Shown: piece by piece, positions 7,362 through 14,545 of the stretch
How the letters are laid out: each line of letters opens with the position of its first letter
How positions within the stretch are numbered: the stretch's first letter is position 1
Assembly (NCBI GenBank): GCA_023382755.1
Contig: JAHDWR010000006.1
Location: 1-38,107, forward strand
DNA length: 38,107 nt
From: Dehalococcoidia bacterium
GTDB taxonomy: Bacteria; Chloroflexota; Dehalococcoidia; Tepidiformales; Tepidiformaceae
Direction of reading: 5' to 3'
Notes under the pieces: model-generated
Seen by the model: the letters and a program-made list of their open reading frames with translations, nothing else
Told to the model about the DNA's origin: nothing
Database searches by the model: none
Program-made: the position numbers and the translations under genes

Positions 7362-8135
7362 ATGACCAGCCCCTGGGACCCTGCTCAATACGGACGCTTC
7401 AGCAACGAGCGCACCCAACCCTTCCTCGACCTGCTCGCGATGGTCGCGCCCGTCCCCGGCGGCCGCGTCGTCGACCTCGGCTGCGGGACTGGCGAACTCA
7501 CGCGCCTCTTGCACGATCGCACAGCGGCCGCCGAGACCGTTGGCGTCGACAGCTCCGAGACGATGCTCGCGAACAGCGCGCCGTTTGCCGGCGGCGGCCT
7601 CCGCTTCGAACAGGCGGACATCGAAACGTACAGTCCTGGTATCCGGTTCGACGTGGTTTTCTCAAACGCGGCCTACCAGTGGGTGCCGGGCCATGAGACC
7701 CTCATCCCCGGGCTCACGGCGCTCGTCGCCCCCGGCGGTCAGTTCGCCTTCCAGGTCCCGGCGAATGATGACCACGCCTCCCACGTCGTCGCGCGCGAAG
7801 TTGCGGCCGAAGAGCCGTATCGCACAGCACTCGGGGGCCACGCGCGCACCTGGCCCGTGATGAAGCCCGAGTGGTACGCCGAGACCCTCGATGCCCTCGG
7901 GTTCGTCGACCTCAACGTCCGCATGCAGGTCTACGGCCACCACCTGGAGTCGACGGCTTCGGTGGTGGAGTGGGTGAAGGGCACCTACCTCACCGACTAC
8001 GCGCGTCGCATGCCCGCTGAACTCTACGAGCGGTACCTGGTGCGCTACCGCGAGGCGCTCCTGGCCCGGCTTGGGGAGCGCAGCCCGTTCTTCTACACGT
8101 ACAAGCGCATCCTCGTTCACGCCCGCCGCGCGTAG
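7362..8135 (+). CDS. tam: SAM-dependent methyltransferase, trans-aconitate 2-methyltransferase type
   Basis: A 257-residue class I methyltransferase resembling Tam, which methylates trans-aconitate formed spontaneously from cis-aconitate. The opening WDPAQYGRFSNERTQPFLDLL is characteristic of Tam. Motif I is VVDLGCGTGELT (36-47), the acidic end of strand 2 is VGVDSSETM, and FDVVFSNAAYQWV is motif IV. The ATG at 7362 is chosen for GGAGGAG at 7351-7357; an earlier in-frame ATG at 7254 would add 36 unconserved residues. The 160-base leader after the CoA transferase gene is GC-rich and I recognise no RNA motif in it. The downstream GNAT gene follows closely. Confidence 0.85.
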   Translation: MTSPWDPAQYGRFSNERTQPFLDLLAMVAPVPGGRVVDLGCGTGELTRLLHDRTAAAETVGVDSSETMLANSAPFAGGGLRFEQADIETYSPGIRFDVVFSNAAYQWVPGHETLIPGLTALVAPGGQFAFQVPANDDHASHVVAREVAAEEPYRTALGGHARTWPVMKPEWYAETLDALGFVDLNVRMQVYGHHLESTASVVEWVKGTYLTDYARRMPAELYERYLVRYREALLARLGERSPFFYTYKRILVHARRA

Positions 8136-8138
8136 ACT
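8133..8138 (+). promoter_or_regulatory. Candidate -10 box overlapping the methyltransferase stop codon
   Basis: TAGACT contains the TAG stop of the preceding gene and ends six bases before the GTG start at 8145, which has no ribosome site; it could drive a leaderless transcript. Confidence 0.35.
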
Positions 8139-8144
8139 GGCGCG

Positions 8145-8618
8145 GTGGACGTCACTATCGAGCCCATCCGCTACGAGGACAAGATGATCCTCCGGCGCTT
8201 GATACAGCTCTACCTTCACGACTTCTCGGAGTTCGAGCCCCTTGAACTCAATGAGCACGGCGAGTTTGACTACCGCTACCTCGACCACTACTGGGCCCCC
8301 GACGATGGCGAAGCGCGCCACGCCTTCTTCATCTGGGTGGATGCCAAACGGGCCGGCTTCGCGCTCGTCCGCGTGGTGAACGGCGTGAATGTCTTCGCGG
8401 AGTTTTTCGTGATGCGGTCTTTCCGCGGCGCTGGCGTGGGCAGCGCCGCAGCGAGGGCTGTCCTTGCTCGGCTGCCAGGTAAATGGCTGGTCCACCAGGT
8501 GCCGGCGAACCTTCCTGCACAGGCGTTCTGGCGCCGCGTCATCTCCGAACTCACCCGCGGCAACTACCGTGAGGAAATCGACGCATCTGGCGTGACCCAG
8601 CGATTCGACCTCGCGTGA
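8145..8618 (+). CDS. GNAT family N-acetyltransferase
   Basis: A 157-residue GNAT-fold protein starting with GTG. The N-terminal half (LIQLYLHDFSEFEPLELNE) resembles a group of GNAT proteins seen in Firmicutes and Chloroflexota. The acetyl-CoA pyrophosphate loop is FRGAGVGSAAARAVL (about 94-108), matching R-x-x-G-x-G. EFFVMRSF gives the preceding beta strand. The acceptor substrate is unknown. It is nine bases downstream of the methyltransferase and may be read through from it as well as from its own promoter. Confidence 0.85.
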   Translation: MDVTIEPIRYEDKMILRRLIQLYLHDFSEFEPLELNEHGEFDYRYLDHYWAPDDGEARHAFFIWVDAKRAGFALVRVVNGVNVFAEFFVMRSFRGAGVGSAAARAVLARLPGKWLVHQVPANLPAQAFWRRVISELTRGNYREEIDASGVTQRFDLA

Positions 8619-8638
8619 TGCGCAAAACACCGGGTGCC

Positions 8639-8667
8639 TTGACAGCCCCCTATACTGGTCATACGCG
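8639..8667 (+). promoter_or_regulatory. Candidate promoter for the CBS-domain gene
   Basis: A consensus -35 box TTGACA lies at 8639-8644. The -10 region is less clear: TCATACGC around 8659-8666 is at a fitting distance, while a better-looking TATACT at 8651-8656 is too close to pair with this -35. The AGGAGG ribosome site follows at 8675-8680. Confidence 0.4.
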
Positions 8668-8687
8668 AAGCAGCAGGAGGTGTGGTT

Positions 8688-9125
8688 GTGTACGGATTCG
8701 TCAGTAGCGTGCTCGCCGAAAAAGGCCGCCAGGTCTATACCATCCCTCGCACCGCCACCGTTTCGGAGGCAGTGCGCGAAATGAACGAGAAGGGCGTTGG
8801 CTCCCTCCTTGTCATGGGCGAACGCCGGCCCGCCGGCATCTTCACCGAACGCGACATCCTCCGCCGCGTCGTCGATGTCGACCGCGACCCGGCCCTCACG
8901 CGGGTTGGGGAGGTCATGACTCGCGATATCGCGATTATCGACCCCGCCTGGCACGTGGAGGACGCCATGCGCCTCATGACTGAGCGCCGCCTGCGCCACC
9001 TTCCCGTCGTCGACGGGGATGAGGTGGTCGGCATGATCTCCATCGGCGACCTGCTCCGCTGGGTCACCATCAACCAGGAAGATCACATCCGGGCGATGAC
9101 CGAATACATCAACGGCCGCGCCTGA
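8688..9125 (+). CDS. Two-CBS-domain protein
   Basis: A 145-residue cytoplasmic protein made only of a CBS pair (Bateman module), the kind that senses adenosyl ligands or regulates a partner. CBS1 spans about 8-65 and ends in RPAGIFTERDILRRVV; CBS2 spans about 75-135 and ends in VVGMISIGDLLRWV. The GxxxxxD and T-E-R-D motifs used for nucleotide binding are visible. I chose GTG 8688 because it lies seven bases after AGGAGG; the GTG at 8682 is only one base away from that site. Its C-terminal codons overlap by 17 bases the end of the opposing gene. The target is unknown. Confidence 0.88.
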   Translation: MYGFVSSVLAEKGRQVYTIPRTATVSEAVREMNEKGVGSLLVMGERRPAGIFTERDILRRVVDVDRDPALTRVGEVMTRDIAIIDPAWHVEDAMRLMTERRLRHLPVVDGDEVVGMISIGDLLRWVTINQEDHIRAMTEYINGRA

Positions 9126-9831
9126 ATCGTCTCGCGCTCCAGAATGCCGCCGCCCCGGCTGCCAGCACACCCGCACCAGCCAGCGCCCACACGGTGGCGC
9201 GCCTGTCTCCGTCCGGTTCCAGCGCGGTTGCGGTGCCGGTCTGGTCGTTCCCATCTCCCCCGGGGTGCTCCCCCGGCTGTTTCGCCGTGGTAATCCCGGT
9301 GGGCGGCACCGGGGGACTGTCGCTCTGGCCGACTAGCTCGCGGATGCCGCCGAGCGTCAGGTCGAACACTCCGCCCGGCCTCGCGTACCAGTCGGTGCGC
9401 AACTTCTCATCGTCGCGGTCCGGCGCAGGGAACGCCGCGAGCCCGAGATACCCGACCTGCCACAGTCCATCGACCTCTTCCTCGAGGAACATCACATACC
9501 GTTCGCCCTTCGCGAACCGGTAGCCCTCGCGGAACGGCTCCTCGTAGGGGCTGCAGGCTACCGCGGTGTAGGTGCCGCGGTTGTCGATCCGGAAGGACTC
9601 GCCCCTGGTGCTGCCCTGGAGGTTCTCTTCCACGATAAAGGTCGCTTCGCGCCGCGCCGACTCGCTGATTCGGCCTATGGCGATGACGGGCGACCTTGCC
9701 ACGGCCAGGCCGATGGTCGCGGTTGAAGGCGGGACGATTGAGCAGGCAGAGGCCTGAGACGGCCCTCCTGCCGCGAGCCCGCCGAGTGCGCCACACGCCA
9801 GGAGCAGCAATGCAAAGAGTGCCCGATGCAT
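9109..9831 (-). CDS. Secreted NTR/TIMP-like domain protein with C-terminal membrane anchor
   Basis: A 240-residue exported protein. Residues 1-28 are a signal peptide ending near SQASA, so the mature chain would begin close to C30, as in netrin/TIMP-like domains. The pattern C30-S-I-V-P-P, a strand VIAIGRISES, FIVEENLQGS, C93 and GERYVMFLEEE matches the loose bacterial NTR-like layout. From about 160 the chain is Pro/Gly/Asp rich, then a single hydrophobic span (about 213-232) and a basic tail RRFRRGR form an anchor. The start has GGAGG nine bases upstream. It lies downstream of the third crotonase gene, 55 bases away. The fold is a pattern-based guess. Confidence 0.65.
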   Translation of the reverse strand: MHRALFALLLLACGALGGLAAGGPSQASACSIVPPSTATIGLAVARSPVIAIGRISESARREATFIVEENLQGSTRGESFRIDNRGTYTAVACSPYEEPFREGYRFAKGERYVMFLEEEVDGLWQVGYLGLAAFPAPDRDDEKLRTDWYARPGGVFDLTLGGIRELVGQSDSPPVPPTGITTAKQPGEHPGGDGNDQTGTATALEPDGDRRATVWALAGAGVLAAGAAAFWSARRFRRGR

Positions 9832-9886
9832 CGTTCCAACCTCCAGGTCGCTTCCTATGGAACGACCGGGACGACCCGAAAGTTCC

Positions 9887-10675
9887 CTAGCGCCCCCGGA
9901 AGACTGGCTCGCGCCGCTCGACGAAGCTCAGCGCGCCCTCTTTGTGGTCTTCGGTGGTAAAGAGGTACGCGAGTGAATTCCCAACGTACTCGCCCATCTC
10001 TTGCATGGAAGCATGCGCCGACTTGCGCAGGCCCTCCTTCATGTAGCGCATGGCGATGGGCGGGTTCGCCGCGATCGTCCGCGCGACCTCCATCGCGGCC
10101 GCGAGCAGATCGTCCGGCGCCACGACCCGCGAGACGAGCCCGATCCGTTCCGCTTCCCGTGCGTCGATGACGTCGCCGGTGAACAGCAACTCCGCCGCTT
10201 TCGAGGGCCCTACCACGCGCGGCAACCGCCACAGGCCGCCTATGTCGGCCACCAGCCCACGCTTGATGAACAGCTCGCCGAACTTCGCGTTCTCCGAGGC
10301 GATCCGGATGTCGCAGAACAGGGTGAGGTCCATCCCCCACCCGACCGCGGGCCCGTTGACGGCCGCGATGACCGGCTTATCGCATTCGAGCACCGCGGCC
10401 GCCGCCGGTGTGGGCCGCGGCCGCACGTCCCGAAGGCGCGTGACGATCTCGTCCCGCTGCTCCCCGAGCATGATCTGCTTGACGTCGTCGCCCGAACAGA
10501 ACGCCCGCCCTGCGCCCGTCAGCACCACACAACGCACTTCCGGGTCGCGGTGGGCGTCCCGGAACGCCTGTTCGAGTTCCGCGTACATCTCGCGGTTGAG
10601 GGCGTTCATCACCTCCGGCCGGTTGAGCGTGATCGTCGCAACGTGGTGGTCGAGTTCAGACGTGATGAACTGCAT
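9887..10675 (-). CDS. Enoyl-CoA hydratase/isomerase family protein 3
   Basis: A 262-residue crotonase-family protein. FCSGDDVKQIM (59-69) and NGPAVGWGMDLTLFCD (107-122) give the oxyanion-hole frame. The first hydratase glutamate position holds D116 and the second F136 (FGELFIKRGLVAD), so, as with the other two paralogues, standard hydratase chemistry is doubtful. The ATG at 10675 begins two bases after the stop of the DUF2442 gene, and the start is fixed by the family N-terminus MQFITSELDHHVATITLNRP. It ends a leftward operon that begins with a ThDP-dependent lyase-like enzyme, hinting at a shared acyl-CoA pathway. Confidence 0.88.
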   Translation of the reverse strand: MQFITSELDHHVATITLNRPEVMNALNREMYAELEQAFRDAHRDPEVRCVVLTGAGRAFCSGDDVKQIMLGEQRDEIVTRLRDVRPRPTPAAAAVLECDKPVIAAVNGPAVGWGMDLTLFCDIRIASENAKFGELFIKRGLVADIGGLWRLPRVVGPSKAAELLFTGDVIDAREAERIGLVSRVVAPDDLLAAAMEVARTIAANPPIAMRYMKEGLRKSAHASMQEMGEYVGNSLAYLFTTEDHKEGALSFVERREPVFRGR

Positions 10676-10677
10676 GG

Positions 10678-10956
10678 CTAGTCCCCCGATCCGTGCTCCC
10701 GGCCCCAATTGGTGTTATCGCGGGCACCCGCAAGCAGCCCCGCGACGCTGATGTCCTCATCAAGCTCCGGCCAGTGAATGCCCTCCCCTGGTGCGATGAG
10801 TTCCCATCGGGAGCGCGCCTCCGGCGTGCCCCGCAGCAGTCGCGGGAAGTGCCTCAGGGGCACCCCGACGATCCTGCCGTCCGCAAGCTCCACCCACAGA
10901 CGGTCCTCGTCGCACCAGACGTTGCTCGCCAGGGGTTCAGCGACGGGAATGCTCAT
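10678..10956 (-). CDS. DUF2442 domain protein
   Basis: A 92-residue protein with the DUF2442 pattern: SNVWCDEDRLWVELADGRIVGVPLRHFPRLLRGT followed by WELIAPGEGIHWPELDEDISVAGLLAG. The ATG at 10956 has GGAGG seven bases upstream; a longer start at 10983 lacks support. The start lies inside the tail of the broken DUF4160 gene (20-bp overlap), the usual order for this two-gene pair. The pair is widespread and its function is not established; a toxin-antitoxin role has been suspected from small size, coupling and mobility, which I treat as a hypothesis. (Motif quoted in two parts: SNVWCDEDRLW and GVPLRHFPRLLRG are the clearest.). Confidence 0.8.
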   Translation of the reverse strand: MSIPVAEPLASNVWCDEDRLWVELADGRIVGVPLRHFPRLLRGTPEARSRWELIAPGEGIHWPELDEDISVAGLLAGARDNTNWGREHGSGD

Positions 10957-11182
10957 CCCATGCCCTCCGGAAGTCCTCCGCACGGTCCATGATAATCCTC
11001 ATCGCCTGCTGGAGTTCGCGGGCCGATAGTCCGGAGGCCCGGTCGAGCTCGGGCTCCGGATCGAGCCAGACTTTGCGGTACCGGCGCCACGGGCCACATG
11101 AACGTGGCGCGGCTCCCTTGGGCTCCCCTCGTCAGAGTAGAAGAAGAACCGGTAGCCACGCTCTGAGCGGACGGTTGGGCAT
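10937..11182 (-). pseudogene. Frameshifted DUF4160 gene
   Basis: Reading leftward from ATG 11182, the DUF4160 protein can be recovered only by changing frame twice. After MP the frame must shift near 11175-11177 (one extra base) to give RGYRFFFYSDEG, then EPRHVHVARGAGTAK. Near 11072-11074 (one base missing in an A run) it must shift back to give VWLDPEPELDRASGLSAREL and then DFRRAWDEH, ending at TGA 10939-10937. The pieces match DUF4160 end to end. The two single-base changes could be real decay or sequencing/assembly errors in short runs. Its partner DUF2442 downstream is intact. Confidence 0.8.
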
Positions 11183-11188
11183 CTCGGG

Positions 11189-12835
11189 CTACTTGAACTC
11201 GTAGCCGCCCTTCACTCCGGCGGGCTCGGGGTCCATCAGCACGTTCACGCAGGCTGGCTTGCCGCTGTTGAACGCCCGCTCGATCGCTGCCTTGATCTGC
11301 TCCGGGTGCTCCACGAACTCCCCGTGCCCGCCCAGGCCCTCCACGACCTTGTCGTAGCGCGCGTTGTCTCCGAGCACGGTCGCTGGCGTCCGGCCCGGGC
11401 CGTACTGGGCCTTCTGCCCGACATAAATCTGGTGCCAACAGCGGTCATTCCCGACCACCGAGACGATCGGCATCTTGAACCGCACGAACGTGTCGAAGTC
11501 GAACCCGTTCAGCCCGAAGGTGCCGTCCCCGTTCACCATCAACACCTTCTTGTCCGGCGCGGCCACGCTCGCAGCCATGCAGAAGCCGGTCCCCACGCCC
11601 AGGGTCCCGAACGGGCCCGGGTCCATCCACTGCCCCGGGTTGTTCACGGGCAGAACGCCGGCAGCGAGCGCCACGATGTCGCCGCCGTCCCCGACCACGA
11701 TCGTGTCGTCGTCGACGAACTCCGCGATCTCCTTGCAGAGCCGGAGCGGGTGGATCGGTACGCTATCCGAGTTCATGAACACCTCGCGCTGGGCATCCGC
11801 CTGGCCCTCGAGCCCGCGCAGGTGCTGCATCCATTCAGAGTGGTTGCCCTTGCCGATTTCGCCGGTGAGTTGCAGCAGTGCCTGGCGGATGTTCGCCTCG
11901 ATGCCAATCGCGAAGTCCCTGTTGCGGCCGATGTCACGCGGGTCGATGTCAATCTGGATGATCTTCGCCTCGGGGTTCCAGGCCGGGGGCCGCCCGTACT
12001 TCAGCCGGAAGTCGATCGGCGTCCCCAGGATGACGATGACGTCCGCCTGGGCGAATGCCGGCTTCCGCGAAAGCGAGAAGAAGTTCGGGTTGTCCTGCCG
12101 CAGGGTCCCGCGGCCCATCGCGTTCGTATACACCGGGACGTCCGCCGCTTTGGCGAACTCCGCGAGCTCCTTGTGGGCGCGGTGCCAGAACACGCCGGAC
12201 CCGGCCATGATCATCGGCTTCGCCGCCTTGTTGATCATCTCCGCCGCCTGCTTGATCAGGTTCGGGTCGCCCATGATTTCGCCCGTCGGGCGGTAGGCCG
12301 TTGGCCACTCCACCGAGTCTTCGTCCACCCGCCCGAACAGCACGTCCGAGGGTACCTGGAGGAACGTCGGGCCGAAGCGGCCCGTCATCGCCTCGCGGAA
12401 CGCCATCGCCATGTAGTACGGCAGCCGCCGCGTCTCGTACACCGTCTGCGACCACTTCGTGATCGGCTGCATCACCATGCCCAGCTCGATGTCCTGCAGC
12501 GACCCCATGTCGTACTGGCGCAGCGGCGAGCGGCCGCCGATGACCACCATCGGGCTCGATGCCTGGTACGCATTCGCGACCGCCGTCACGACGTCGGTCA
12601 CGCCCGGCCCGGCCGTCACCACCGCCACCCCCGGCTTGAAGGTGATGCGCGAATACCCGTCCGCCGCGTGCCCGGCGGACTGCTCGTGCCGCGTGTCGAC
12701 GATCCCGATGTCGTTGTTCAGGCAGCCCTCATAGATGTTCTGCACGTGGCCGCCCGAGAGGGTGAAGATGTGGCCGATGCCCTCCTGCTTGATCATGCGC
12801 GCGATGATTTCGCCGCCGTCGATCATGTTTCCCAT
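11189..12835 (-). CDS. Thiamine diphosphate-dependent enzyme (acetolactate synthase / 2-hydroxyacyl-CoA lyase family)
   Basis: A 548-residue three-domain ThDP enzyme (Pyr, middle, PP domains). E51 in DTRHEQSAGHAADGYSR is the glutamate that activates the cofactor. GPGVTDVVTAVANAY follows as in the family. The ThDP/Mg motif is GDGTFGLNG (436-444) with N443-type asparagine and the segment NDRCW after it. The end of domain 2 (VIVILGTPIDFRLKYGR) resembles oxalyl-CoA decarboxylase and 2-hydroxyacyl-CoA lyase more than anabolic acetolactate synthase, and no regulatory subunit gene is adjacent. ATG 12835 is preceded by GAGGGA. It leads an operon ending in a crotonase gene, so C-C cleavage or formation on an acyl-CoA is an attractive but unproven role. 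Confidence 0.88.
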   Translation of the reverse strand: MGNMIDGGEIIARMIKQEGIGHIFTLSGGHVQNIYEGCLNNDIGIVDTRHEQSAGHAADGYSRITFKPGVAVVTAGPGVTDVVTAVANAYQASSPMVVIGGRSPLRQYDMGSLQDIELGMVMQPITKWSQTVYETRRLPYYMAMAFREAMTGRFGPTFLQVPSDVLFGRVDEDSVEWPTAYRPTGEIMGDPNLIKQAAEMINKAAKPMIMAGSGVFWHRAHKELAEFAKAADVPVYTNAMGRGTLRQDNPNFFSLSRKPAFAQADVIVILGTPIDFRLKYGRPPAWNPEAKIIQIDIDPRDIGRNRDFAIGIEANIRQALLQLTGEIGKGNHSEWMQHLRGLEGQADAQREVFMNSDSVPIHPLRLCKEIAEFVDDDTIVVGDGGDIVALAAGVLPVNNPGQWMDPGPFGTLGVGTGFCMAASVAAPDKKVLMVNGDGTFGLNGFDFDTFVRFKMPIVSVVGNDRCWHQIYVGQKAQYGPGRTPATVLGDNARYDKVVEGLGGHGEFVEHPEQIKAAIERAFNSGKPACVNVLMDPEPAGVKGGYEFK

Positions 12836-12874
12836 GGATGGGGTCCCTCGCGATTTCACTGAAAATGTGGGCCG

Positions 12875-12880
12875 AGTATA
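12875..12880 (-). promoter_or_regulatory. Candidate -10 box for the ThDP enzyme operon
   Basis: TATACT on the minus strand, about 40 bases before the ATG at 12835; a transcript from here would have a leader of roughly 33 bases carrying the GAGGGA ribosome site. No good -35 is visible. Confidence 0.4.
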
Positions 12881-12946
12881 GCGGCGGACCGCCCGGGCGT
12901 CCGGGTTCGCTCCGTGGTAGCCTCTGGCAGGAGGATTGGTCATACC

Positions 12947-13231
12947 ATGAGTCATACGAAGCTTGCCATCTCGCTTCCGGACGAAATCTTCGGGCGTCTT
13001 CGGCAGTATGCCGATGAACACGAGTTGCCAAGGAGCACAGTCGTGGCGCGCGCACTCGCGGCGTATTTCGAGAAGCTCGACGCGGCCGAGTTCGTGCGCC
13101 AGATGGATGAAGCGTGGTCTGGGCTCACGGAGGCTGAGATCGAGGATGAACTCGGCCCACTTCGCGTCGCCGGCCGGCAGATGCACCGCCGCCTTGCTGC
13201 CATGGAGCCCCTGCCGTGGGAGACGAACTGA
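12947..13231 (+). CDS. Ribbon-helix-helix antitoxin
   Basis: A 94-residue protein whose first 45 residues form a ribbon-helix-helix DNA-binding unit: strand TKLAISLPDEIF, helix GRLRQYADEHEL, turn PRS, helix TVVARALAAYFEKL. The acidic C-terminal part (WSGLTEAEIEDELG and beyond) would wrap the toxin. The gene overlaps the downstream MazF-type gene by 16 bases, the normal antitoxin-first order. AGGAGG at 12929-12934 is rather far (12 bases) from the ATG. Such antitoxins neutralise the ribonuclease and repress their own promoter. Confidence 0.88.
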   Translation: MSHTKLAISLPDEIFGRLRQYADEHELPRSTVVARALAAYFEKLDAAEFVRQMDEAWSGLTEAEIEDELGPLRVAGRQMHRRLAAMEPLPWETN

Positions 13232-13578
13232 AGCAGGGCGAGCTCTGGTGGATAGACGACTCGGAACCGCGAGGCTCAGAGCCCGGGTACCGGCGCCCGT
13301 GGCTGGTCGTCCAGAACAACCGGACGAACGCCACGGCCATTCGAACCGTGCTGATGTGCCCACTCACAACGAACCTGCGCCTCGCCCGGGCCCCCGGCAA
13401 CGTTCGCCTCGGCGACGGTGAGGCTGGCCTCTCACGCGAAAGCGTCGTGGTTGTCTCAGGTCTAAGCGCCCGCGACCGCACGGACCTGGACGAAAGGATT
13501 GGCCAACTCGGCCGCGCCCGTCTCGCCCAGGTACTGTCCGGTATAGTCCTGCTGCTTGACCCGTCTGAGATGCTGTGA
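13216..13578 (+). CDS. mazF: MazF/PemK-type mRNA interferase toxin
   Basis: A 120-residue toxin of the MazF/PemK family, sequence-specific endoribonucleases that cleave mRNA or tRNA. Family landmarks are GELWWIDD at the N-terminus, YRRPWLVVQNN (the conserved R-P of the active-site strand), VLMCPLTTNLRLA, the loop LSRESVVVVSGLSARDR and the final helix GRARLAQVLSGIVLLL. The start is a GTG inside the antitoxin's last codons, so translation is coupled. The gene ends four bases before the stop of the opposing hydrolase gene. Cleavage specificity cannot be read from the sequence. Confidence 0.92.
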   Translation: MGDELKQGELWWIDDSEPRGSEPGYRRPWLVVQNNRTNATAIRTVLMCPLTTNLRLARAPGNVRLGDGEAGLSRESVVVVSGLSARDRTDLDERIGQLGRARLAQVLSGIVLLLDPSEML

Positions 13579-13582
13579 TGGC

Positions 13583-14302
13583 TTACAGCTTCGCCCGGAG
13601 CCACTCCTCCGCCGCCCGGATGACGTCGGGTCCGATCTCGAAGTGTCCCCCCGGCAGCCACCGAATGTCCTTCTCCCCCGGGATTGCGTCGTAAAGCGCC
13701 TCCGTCCGTTCGCGTGGGATCAGCTCGTCCTGGAGCTTGCCCACGATCCGCACGGCGACCGACCCCAGCCTTGGGACATCGGCCTCGGGACCCTCGATGC
13801 GGCCAACAAGCCCCCCCTCGCCCACCAGGCAGAACGCGGCCGCCTTGAACCGGCCGTCTCGTGCAACTGCGGGGATCCCCAGCATGCTTCCCAGCGAGTA
13901 GCCAACGAACCCGAGCCGGGCCATATCCACCGGCAGGGCCGCCCCAAGCAGGTCCAGCATCGCGGAAACTTCGGCGGCGAATTGCGCCCGGATCGCCGCG
14001 TGGCGCTCCGGCTGCCGGAACAGCGACATCGGGTCGTGGGTTGTGCGCTCGCCGTGCAGTGGTGCATCGAGTCCAACGCAGATCCAGCCGCGCTTTGCCC
14101 AGCCGCGTCCCACCTCGGCGACGAAGTAGTCTTCCTTGCTGCCCATGCCAGGATGCTGGATGAGGACCAGTGGCATCGGGTCGTTGGCACCGGTGGGCAG
14201 GTAGGCGAGGCCGGGTACTGTTTCGCCCGCCGAATCGAAACTGAAGGAGATCTCCCGCAGATCTCCGAGGAGCGCTTCGCGAGTTTGTAATGGTTTTGTC
14301 AT
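13583..14302 (-). CDS. Alpha/beta hydrolase (dienelactone hydrolase-like)
   Basis: A 239-residue cytoplasmic serine hydrolase. The oxyanion-forming strand is VLIQHPGMGSKED (47-58), the nucleophile S136 lies in GFVGYSLGSMLG, and the acid D192 (KLQDELIP) and histidine H220 (LPGGHFEIG) complete a triad in the right order and spacing. DAPLHGER resembles the segment after strand 4 in dienelactone hydrolase and acyl-peptidase-like members. ATG 14302 has GGGAGC just upstream. It is convergent with the toxin gene and divergent from the riboswitch-controlled glycosyltransferase. The substrate is unknown. Confidence 0.85.
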   Translation of the reverse strand: MTKPLQTREALLGDLREISFSFDSAGETVPGLAYLPTGANDPMPLVLIQHPGMGSKEDYFVAEVGRGWAKRGWICVGLDAPLHGERTTHDPMSLFRQPERHAAIRAQFAAEVSAMLDLLGAALPVDMARLGFVGYSLGSMLGIPAVARDGRFKAAAFCLVGEGGLVGRIEGPEADVPRLGSVAVRIVGKLQDELIPRERTEALYDAIPGEKDIRWLPGGHFEIGPDVIRAAEEWLRAKL

Positions 14303-14396
14303 GAGCTCCCTCAATCTACCGCGGGAAAAGGTGACTTGTCCTGCACCTTGACGCTTGGCCCCGGTAGAGGAACGATGCCCCGCAGCGAAGCAGTTC

Positions 14397-14534
14397 GCGA
14401 CGCCTAGCCCGCTTCCGCGGGACGGGGGACCCAGTTTTCGGGGCGAATTCGCCATGGTGACCTCCACGGGAGGCCCACGACGGCGAAACGGCTATCTCCG
14501 GCCGTAGCCCGGCAGCTAACCTCGGCGGCGTGGG
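14397..14534 (+). promoter_or_regulatory. c-di-AMP riboswitch (ydaO/yuaA class)
   Basis: The conserved ydaO/yuaA aptamer segments appear in order: ACGCC at 14400-14404 opening helix P1, ACGGGGGACCCA, TTTTCGGGGCGAATTC around 14434-14450, then CCGGCAGCTAACC around 14509-14521 and CTCGGCGGCGT, whose GGCGT at 14527-14531 closes P1 with ACGCC. The 3' part is almost the family consensus (CAGCTAACCTCG). The class binds cyclic di-AMP and usually turns the downstream gene off. The ATG of the glycosyltransferase lies about 12 bases downstream, so control is probably at translation initiation. CCTC (14539-14542) can pair with GAGG (14548-14551) around that ATG. A possible promoter is TTGACG at 14348-14353. 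Confidence 0.88.
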
Positions 14535-14545
14535 AAGACCTCGAC

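Noticed and set aside
11306-12862. A plus-strand open frame of 518 codons opposite the ThDP enzyme
   Set aside because: His/Arg/Val-rich shadow; the opposing protein carries all ThDP motifs.
14303-14545. c-di-GMP (GEMM) riboswitch instead of c-di-AMP class
   Set aside because: The GEMM tetraloop/receptor core is absent, while the ydaO/yuaA segments GGGGGACCCA and CAGCTAACCTCG are present in the right order.
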